Below are positions 56,425 to 64,000 of a stretch of 64,000 bases of DNA, in pieces (the stretch's first letter is position 1; the number at the start of each line of letters is the position of its first letter). Under the pieces are notes generated by a model that was given only the letters and a program-made list of their open reading frames with translations, had not been told where the DNA came from and ran no database searches. The stretch spans positions 2,852,001-2,916,000 of the forward strand of contig OU964923.1 of assembly GCA_918807975.1 (NCBI GenBank), written 5' to 3'. Position numbers and translations under genes: made by a program. This stretch comes from Aplidium turbinatum (taxonomy: Eukaryota > Chordata > Ascidiacea > Aplousobranchia > Polyclinidae).

Positions 56425-59400
56425 CGGGGTGGAAATGGAACGAAATACACCAGAAGGAAATTGTCTCCCATTCATTCATTTCTTGTTCAATTTCAACAAA
56501 TTTGCTATTGTTGGAAAGCACAAGCATAGATCTAACCAACTAAATTAGTACCAAGTCCCAAAATACTACTAGCTCCATCTGGTGGCCACCTAAACTTGAC
56601 CAAATTCAAACCATCACCAAAACTTCATTTTAAATGATAAACAATCTAAATCAAATCTAATTAAAAGAACATGTTACTGTTTGTTGAAGTGCTAACTTTC
56701 ATTGTTATATCTTATTCAATATGCGCGCAATCGTGGCCACCTAAACTTGACCAAATTCAAACCATTATCAAAAGTTTATTTGGAATGATCAGAACATTAA
56801 ACGACAGCCAATTAAAAGAACATGTTACTGTTTATTGAAGTGCTAACTTTCATTGTTATATCTTATTCAATATGCGCGCAATCGTTGTTCGAAGACAGCC
56901 CCCCAACGAAGCTTTTGCCCAATGCATTTCAATGGCGAATCGATCGTCTTCCAGTTCACGCCCTGCATGTTCACGATAATTAATTGTCTCCCATTTATTC
57001 ATTTCTTGCTCAATTTAAACAGATTTGCTATCGTTGAAAAGCACAAGCATAGATCTAACCAACTAAATTAATACCAAGTCCCAAAATACTACTAGCTCCA
57101 TCTGGTGGCCACCTAAACTTGACCAAATTCAAACCATCACCAAAACTTCATTTTAAATGATAAACAATCTAAATCAAATCCAATTAAAAGAACATGTTAC
57201 TGTTTATTGAAGTGCTAACTTTCATTGTTATATCTTATTCAATATGCGCGCAATCGTTGTTCGAAGACAGCCCCCTAACGAAGCTTTTGCCCAATGCATT
57301 TCAATGGCGAATCGATCGTCTTCCAGTTCACGCCCTGCGTGATCACGATAATTAATTGTCTCCCATTTATTCATTTCTAGCTCAATTTTAACAGATTTGC
57401 TATCGTTAAAAAGCACAAGCATAGATTTAACCAACTAAATTAATACCAAGTCCCAAAATACTACTAGCTCCATCTGGTGGCCACCTAAACTTGACCAAAT
57501 TCAAACCATTATCAAAAGTTTATTTGGAAGGATAGGAACATTAAACGACAGCCATTTAAAAGAACATGTTACTGTTTATTGAAGTGCTAACTTTCATTTT
57601 TGTATCTTATTCAATATGCGCGCAATCGTTGTTCGAAGACAGCCCCCCAACGAAGCTTTTGCCCAATGCATTTCAATAGCGAATCGATCCTCTTCCAGTT
57701 CACGCCCTGCATGTTCACGATAATTAATTGTCTCCCATTTATTCATTTTTTGCTCAATTTCAACAGATTTGCTATCGTTAAAAAGCACAAGCATAGATCT
57801 AACCAACTAAATTAATACCAAGTCCCAAAATACTACTAGCTCTATCTGGTGGCCACCTAAACTTGACCAAATTCAAACCATCACCAAAACTTCATTTTAA
57901 ATGATAAACAATCTAAATCAAATCCAGTTAAAAGAACATGTTACTGTTTATTAAAGTGGTAACTTTCATTGTTATATCTTATTTAATATGCGCGCAATCG
58001 TTGTTCGAAGACAGCCCCCCAACGAAGCTTTTGCCCAATGCATTTCAATGGCGAATCGATCGTCTTCCAGTTCACGCCCTGCATGTTCACGATAATTAAT
58101 TGTCTCCCATTTATTCATTTCTTGCTCAATTTAAACAGATTTGCTATCGTTGAAAAGCACAAGCATAGATCTAACCAACTAAATTAATACCAAGTCCCAA
58201 AATACTACTAGCTCCATCTGGTGGCCACCTAAACTTGACCAAATTCAAACCATCACCAAAACTTCATTTTAAATGATAAACAATCTAAATTAAATCCAAT
58301 TAAAAGAACATGTTACTGTTGATTGAAGTGCTAACTTTCATTGTTATATCTTATTTAATATGCGCGCAATCGTTGTTCGAAGACAGCCCCCCAACGAAGA
58401 TTTTGCCCAATGCATTTCAATCGCGAATCGATCCTCTTCCAGTTCACGCCCTGCGTGTTCACGATAATTAATTGTCTCCCACTTATTCATTTCTTGCTCA
58501 ATTTCAACAGATTTGCTATCGTTGAAAAGCACAAGAATAGATCTAACCAACTAAATTAATACTAAGTCCCAAAATACTACTAGCTCCATCTGGTGGCCAC
58601 CTAAACTTGACCAAATTCAAACCATTATCAAAAGTTTATTTGCAATGATAAAAACATTAAACGACAAACAATTAAAAGAACATGTTACTGTTTATTGAAG
58701 TGCTAACTTTCATTTTTATACCTTATTTAATATATGAGCAATCGTTGTTCGAAGACAGCCCCCCAACGAAGCTTTTGCCCAATGCATTTCAATGGCGAAT
58801 CGATCCTCTTCCAGTTCACGCCCTGCGTGATCAATGGTGAATCGATCGTCTTCCAGTTCACGCCCTGCATGTTCACGATAATTAATTGTCTCCCATTTAT
58901 TCATTTCTAGCTCAATTTCAACAGATTTGCTATCGTTGAAAAGCACAAGCAGGGATCTAACCAACTAAGTTATAACCAAGTCCCAAAATACTACTAGCTC
59001 CATCTGGTGGCCACCTAAACTTGACCAAAATCAAACCATTATCAAAAGTTTATTTGCAATGATAAAAACATTAAACGACAACCAATTAAAAGAACATGTT
59101 ACTGTTTATTGAAGTGCTAACTTTCATTTTTATACCTTAATTAATATATGAGCAATCGTTGTTCGAAGACAGTCCCCCAACGAAGCTTTTGCCCAATGCA
59201 TTTCAATGGCGAATCGTTCGTCTTCCAGTTCACGCCCTGCGTGATCAATAGCGAATCGATCGTCTTCCAGTTCAAGCCCTGCATGTTCACGATAATTAAT
59301 TGTCTCCCATTCATTCATTTCTTGCTCAATTTCAACAGATTTGCTATCGTTAAAAAGCACAAGCATAGATCTAACCAACTAAATTAATACCAAGTCCCAA

Positions 59401-60052
59401 AATACTACTAGCTCCATCTGGTGGCCACCTAAACTTGACCAAATTCAAACCATTATCAAAAGTTTATTTGGAAGGATAGGAACATTAAACGACAGCCATT
59501 TAAAAGAACATGTTACTGTTTATTGAAGTGATAACTTTCATTTTTGTATCTTATTCAATATGCGCGCAATCGTTGTTCGAAGACAGCCCCCCAACAAAGC
59601 TTTTGCCCAATGCATTTCAATAGCGAATCGATCCTCTTCCAGTTCACGCCCTGCATGTTCACGATAATTAATTGTCTCCCATTTATTCATTTTTTGCTCA
59701 ATTTCAACAGATTTGCTATCGTTAAAAAGCACAAGCATAGATCTAACCAACTAAATTAATACCAAGTCCCAAAATACTACTAGCTCCATCTGGTGGCCAC
59801 CTAAACTTGACCAAATTCAAACCATTATCAAAAGTTTATTTGGAAGGATAGGAACATTAAACGACAGCCATTTAAAAGAACATGTTACTGTTTATTGAAG
59901 TGCTAACTTTCATTTTTGTATCTTATTCAATATGCGCGCAATCGTTGTTCGAAGACAGCCCCCCAACGAAGCTTTTGCACAATGCATTTCAATTACGAAT
60001 CGATCGTCTTTCTGGATTCACATTGCGTGATCGCGATAATTAATTGTGTCCC
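56425..60052. repeat. Tandem array, ~372-bp unit, about nine copies
   Basis: The marker CATCTGGTGGCCACCTAAAC recurs at about 56576, 57108, 57472, 57843, 58215, 58587, 59001, 59415 and 59787, with a truncated unit near 56733. Spacing is 364-372 bp, except for two neighbouring units of 414 bp that carry an extra 42-bp duplication. Other landmarks in each unit are TATGCGCGCAATCGTTGTTC, AATGCATTTCAATGGCGAAT and CACGATAATTAATTGTCTCC. Neighbouring units differ by a few percent. On the minus strand most units keep a 68-82 codon frame beginning MVRSMLVLFNDSKSVEIE; two units contain a stop. It is a satellite-like array; a coding role is unproven. Confidence 0.9.
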
Positions 60053-60815
60053 ATTTATATTGAAAAAATGCTAAAGTTATAGAAAGTATTAGGATCAGGC
60101 ACACAAATAGCCTAGTTGGTGGTGTGATGGCTTGTCCGAATCAAGTAATGTAACAAACACTGATCAAAAGGAAAGCGATGTGTGCTCTAGAGCGGTGTAG
60201 AACTTTGATCCTTTGGGAGGTCGTGGAAGAATTCTTGTCACTCGGCCCTCAGTCGACATCTATTGGAAAAGCTCGGTTGAGGAAGCAAGTGATGTCAGCT
60301 CCAAGTGCAGGAGCCAGAAAATTGTTCCTATTTGGATGGAGAAACCTCTGCAAATAATAAAAAGCAACAACAACCAGCGAGACAGTGGGTGCGGATACTT
60401 ATGTTTTGTTCAATGCTTAGCCAAGAATTTTTTTCGCAACACATAGGCTAAGCCTAATAAACCTAGGCTTAAATATGGATCAAAGGTAAGTAACGAAACC
60501 GTAATGAAATGACTTGGGCTTGCATTCTCGTGTTCTTTCATTACCACACGAAGTCTTTTTCCCAAAGGCATCCGTGTGTGTAAACAAAATGATTCATAGG
60601 TCCAAACCTTAAACGTTAACACACAAAAATCATGTTACAAACGTAAGTTAAAAAAATTATTTTGTTTCATGTGACATTGCACTTTTTTTAGCCTAGTTTG
60701 TTTGTTATAGAATAAATATCACAAAGTAGGCTATGTGGGCAGCAACTCTTTTTTATCATTAGGTAGCCCTGAAAAGGGCTGTTTTTTTTTTTTTTTGGCA
60801 AATGGACGATGTGGC
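60053..60815. other. Non-coding interval
   Basis: No gene is recognised. A long T run at 60781-60796 precedes the end of the Merlin-type gene. Confidence 0.4.
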
Positions 60816-60817
60816 GG

Positions 60818-62713
60818 CTACAGTAAGGGGTAGGACTCCCTTATGGCGCGGAGAACTTCCGGAAAATGTCGTCCCCGTGGAAACTGATGTCGCCACATAA
60901 ATTCATCAAGATACCCAGGTATCATGGGCCTTGTGGTGCCACCCATTCTTTTAAATTTCCGTTTACAATTCAGCCACAGGTTTTCAATGTGGTTCGTATG
61001 AACCCCTGTGGCCGAAACATAATGATGGTGATGGTTGACCGTTTGGTGGCGATATCCAAGATCTAAAAAATACGAAAGCAACTTTAAATAAATTTCAGCC
61101 TAAAATGCTTGCTGCAACGGTTTCCAAATAGAAATAACAAAAACATGTTAAATTGTTAAATTTATTTTTAATGGATGCATAATTGTTTTGGCATGAGCCA
61201 TCGTGCTTTTTGAAAAGGAGCTGTGCAGTTAAGTGGCGAGGTCAGTTGATTTTTTTTTCTGCTCCCAAAGTAACTTTAAATGGTTAATTGTTGTTAACAG
61301 TTTCTACACTATGAATAAGTTGTATCAAGTGGGACCTGGCATGACAGTTTAAGCCAAATGGTTGGGTCTGATGCTATCACAACAGAAAAGTACACATTGT
61401 ACTGTGATATGTCTTCAGACAAGCTAAACACAAACTGGTGGTTGAATGACCAATGGGACTGTGCAAGCAATCACTTTTGGGACATATTCCTACGTTATTT
61501 TAAGGCTGAAAGAAATTTTTTTCACTTAAAAAGTATTTTTCACTAGGGATGTAGATAAGAGCTACTGCTTTATTTTGTACAATCTTGAAAAGCCTTATTA
61601 CACTACACTTTGCTATAGATCATGGCAAAAGTATATACCTTTTTAGATTTCAATTCATTGAACCTTTAAAGTGTCTTATTTTATCATGTCTGAAAAGAAA
61701 AGCGGGTCTATTTATTGATGAAAACCAAGAAAACAAGTTCTGCTTCTTTTCTCTTGAGTCTCTTTCATTCCATCATACCCTTGACAATCAATTGATGTAT
61801 CTAGAAAAGTGTCTCCTGGGACATAACCCCTTGTCCCATTGATCATGTATGTAAGCAACCTATGGGACAGTTGTCTGACACTTTTTAATGATGAAAAAAA
61901 AACAATAAAGAATATTAGCCTACAGTCATCACTGTTTTGATTTCATGTTAAGAAACAATGACTAAACTTTGCAATAAAATTGCTTTAGTTCATGATTTGC
62001 TTTAAAATAACGTTTTTTTAGAAATAATGTCATATTCGTCCCATAGGTGCCACATCTCCCCTACACATTTTTACTCTCAGTACACCTAGTCTACACAAAT
62101 GTTTAATCTACATGCATTTTATGTACTTCATCCAATCCATTTAATGTTTAACATAATCTACGTTAAGTGTTTACATGTTAGTGTAGCCTATGTCATTTTA
62201 AAATAGAACTACAAGAAACACTCACTAGACAAGTTAGAGTATGCACCCCATTCATCGGAATGAATCTCTGTTCCTGGTGCGATGTGGCGTAGAATTTCTG
62301 CCTCCAGTGTAGCCCTGTCCCGCCGCGGTACCATTACAATGAAGCATTCTCTAATAGCACAATTTTACTAGGGATATCTACAGGCATTGAGGTGCAAAAG
62401 AACGTGCCCTAAGGAGGGTAGGTTAAATAAAAGTGTTGTCAAATATTCCTTCAAATCCCAAGCCCAAGTGATATTGCTCACCTGCTCGAACGTAGTTGAC
62501 TAGGCGTAGGCCTAGTTGTAGGGGGTAAACATGCACATAATATATAACTTACTTTGTTGTGGTGTCAATCCCGCCGAAGATCCACTGCTGTGGCACTGGG
62601 CGCCCTTGTGAATTTCCTGGTTTTCGTCTGGCCACCAAGGACTCATCGATAGCGACGATGTGGCCAGGTCCACCGATTTGATGCTGATTCCTCAACAAAT
62701 CCTCCGAACAGAC
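60818..62713 (-). CDS. Merlin/IS1595-type transposase, C-terminal 176 aa in 3 exons
   Basis: Exons 62713-62553, 62350-62226 and 61062-60818 have GT-AG junctions and matching phases. The catalytic triad is complete. The first Asp is in GGPGHIVAIDESLVARRKPG. The second is in EIHSDEWGAYSNL, 63 residues on. Glu is in HTNHIENLWLNCKRKFKRMG, 36 residues after the second Asp, as expected for the DD36E IS1595/Merlin group. QQWIFGGIDTTTK and PGYLDEFMWR are also typical. The N-terminal part is not seen; the frame runs upstream (FVDNVQ) through a good acceptor, so more 5' exons are expected. It could be a live transposon gene or a domesticated host gene; I saw no Merlin TIRs. Confidence 0.75.
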
Positions 62714-62784
62714 CTGTACGTTATCAACAAATGGCAAATATTCGTGTTCATCAATAGTGATGGTGTGGCATGAAGCCACATAGT

Positions 62785-63605
62785 AGCCTATGCTTTTCGT
62801 ACAAGCACGAATGTTTGTAGTTCCAAAACCGTTTGTGTTTGAATGTTTTGCTTGGAGACCCAGGGCCTATGAGAGGGGGATACTGAGGGTACGGCGTACC
62901 CTTGAGGGCCCAGGCCTGTGATTGTTGGGAGGCCCAAAATTGTGATTTTATACTTTACGCGAAAACATGATGGTTAAAACCACCCTAAACGACTAAATTC
63001 AAGCATAAAAGTTGTTATCATTTAGTCCTGGGGGGCCCGTAATGTAGCAAAAAGGCCCGGAGAAGTAATTGAGTGCATTGCGCGCAAATTAGGGGCCCAA
63101 AGTGGTGATTTAATGCTTTACGTGCAAAAATGTTCCATTTTAAAGCACCCAAAATTAAATCGTAAAAGTTGGTTTTTCTCCTGTTCGGTTAGGACATAGG
63201 GAAGCAAAAGCAGGGTTGAGAAAAACTCGGGCTTTTCTTAAAAAGCTCGGGTGTTTTTGGGCTTTTTTGTGTTTTTTTAAAATTATTTGAAAAAGGTAGT
63301 TTCACGCTTATTTCACTTCAAAATGAATTTAGAAGTTGGAGCAAGAGCCGAAGTGAATACTTTCGGAGCAGGAACGGAACCGAGTCAAAAAAAAGTAACT
63401 TCGTTCACCTCTGCTAGGCATGTGGTGAATACAAAAGTTAATGAAGAAAGCTTATTGGTCAGACGATTAATTTGATGATGTTTTGACAAGATGTTACGTT
63501 TGAGCCTTGGTAGAGAGCTTGACTTGTTGTACCGCAGATACATATAACACTCAGTAACGTTAGTGGATTTAACATTTTTTATTAAACACACAAAAAAACA
63601 AGAAA
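62785..63605. other. Non-coding, degraded repeat with GGGGCCC motifs
   Basis: TGAGGGCCCAGGCCTGTGAT, GGGGGGCCCGTAATG and AGGGGCCCAAAGTGGTGATT recur at about 100-bp spacing and look like an old transposon. No coding sequence. Confidence 0.4.
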
Positions 63606-63610
63606 AAACT

Positions 63611-63665
63611 ACTAAATCCAACGTTTTCGACACCAAATCATAGTGTCCTCATCAGGACTAATTAT
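63611..63665 (-). ncRNA. Hammerhead-like ribozyme motif (minus)
   Basis: On the minus strand CTGATGAG (63655-63648), stem GACAC with GTGTC around an eight-base loop, then GAAAACGTT (63628-63620). The core box is perfect. The extra G and AACGTT are as in the copies at 7797 and 8292. The shared repeat tail (TACCAAGGCTCAAACG on the minus strand) lies about 100 bp downstream, near 63495. Confidence 0.55.
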
Positions 63666-64000
63666 AGGCTACATCTAAGAGAAATAAATGAATGAATTTG
63701 AAAATTTTGCATTAAAGCTGTAAGCTACAAGCGACACCTCTCAACAGCACCGGCATCAACAACTGACACACGAATTCAATGCAGGATAGCTTACGCAATT
63801 GGCGAGGAATAATTGGCGAGGAACAGATCACATGATAGGCTATGTACAACACAAAACACTAAATAATAGTTTTATTGCAGCCTGATGCTATTATTGCGCA
63901 CAGATGACCAATTTTGCAGTAAAATGTTGTATGGTGTGTAATACGCCTAAGCAAAATCACGCGCTTTGCCAAAGACAAAGGGGGCCCGGAATGACTCTTC

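Noticed and set aside
56853-59759. Repeated plus-strand frames of ~70-79 codons (SNRCSKTAPQRSFCPMHFN)
   Set aside because: The opposite strand of the array units; they depend on the minus-strand frame and have no independent support.
56425-60052. CRISPR-like array
   Set aside because: Units are ~372 bp tandem copies without unique spacers; eukaryotic satellite-like DNA.
1-64000. LTR retroviruses, Polintons or other capsid-bearing elements
   Set aside because: I looked for protease, integrase, capsid and family-B polymerase motifs and for long terminal repeats and saw none; the reverse transcriptase pieces all fit LINEs.

Overview
This is animal nuclear DNA: AT-rich, intron-bearing and full of small transposons. 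Recognisable host genes are sparse. They are a small secreted precursor (+, 3697-4877), a divergent seven-transmembrane receptor with seven exons spread over 9 kb (-, 9943-19142), a six-exon membrane-anchored FKBP protein (+, 27227-33532), MOSMO (modulator of Smoothened; -, 36145-37866), and two intronless genes side by side, SUGCT (-, 40281-41513) and PEX3 (-, 42737-43813). MOSMO, SUGCT and PEX3 exclude bacteria, plants and fungi. Splice acceptors sit 6-50 nt before the start codons of several genes, and two normally many-exon genes lack introns. This would fit a lineage with spliced-leader trans-splicing, such as a tunicate, but the window alone does not settle the taxon.

Layout. 1-9 kb: the secreted gene, a CA-rich minisatellite, and a nested foldback (6.7-8.5 kb) carrying four hammerhead-ribozyme-like cores. 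9-25 kb: the receptor, whose introns hold MITEs, tRNA-derived SINEs, a 417-bp TIR element and an 1.6-kb hAT-type element. 25-34 kb: SINEs and the FKBP gene. 34-44 kb: MOSMO, SUGCT, PEX3 and a second copy of the 416-bp TIR element. 44-53 kb: three different broken LINE fragments, a C-terminal scrap of a fourth, and two more hAT-type elements with perfect 8-bp target duplications. 54-56 kb: a 654-aa intact reading frame that looks transposon-derived. 56.4-60.05 kb: a tandem array of about 372-bp units. 60.8-62.7 kb: a spliced Merlin (IS1595-like) transposase C-terminal half with a complete DDE triad.

The host genes are functionally unrelated (peroxisome biogenesis, CoA transfer, Hedgehog modulation, protein folding, signalling), and I see no pathway cluster. 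The most notable items are: a textbook U12-type AT-AC intron inside the FKBP domain; an FKBP fused to a signal anchor and a long acidic repeat region; a dispersed family of hammerhead-like RNAs, one of which folds well as a minimal type I hammerhead; and an unnamed ~80-bp palindrome present in at least eight copies. I saw no LTR retrovirus, Polinton, CRISPR array or toxin gene.
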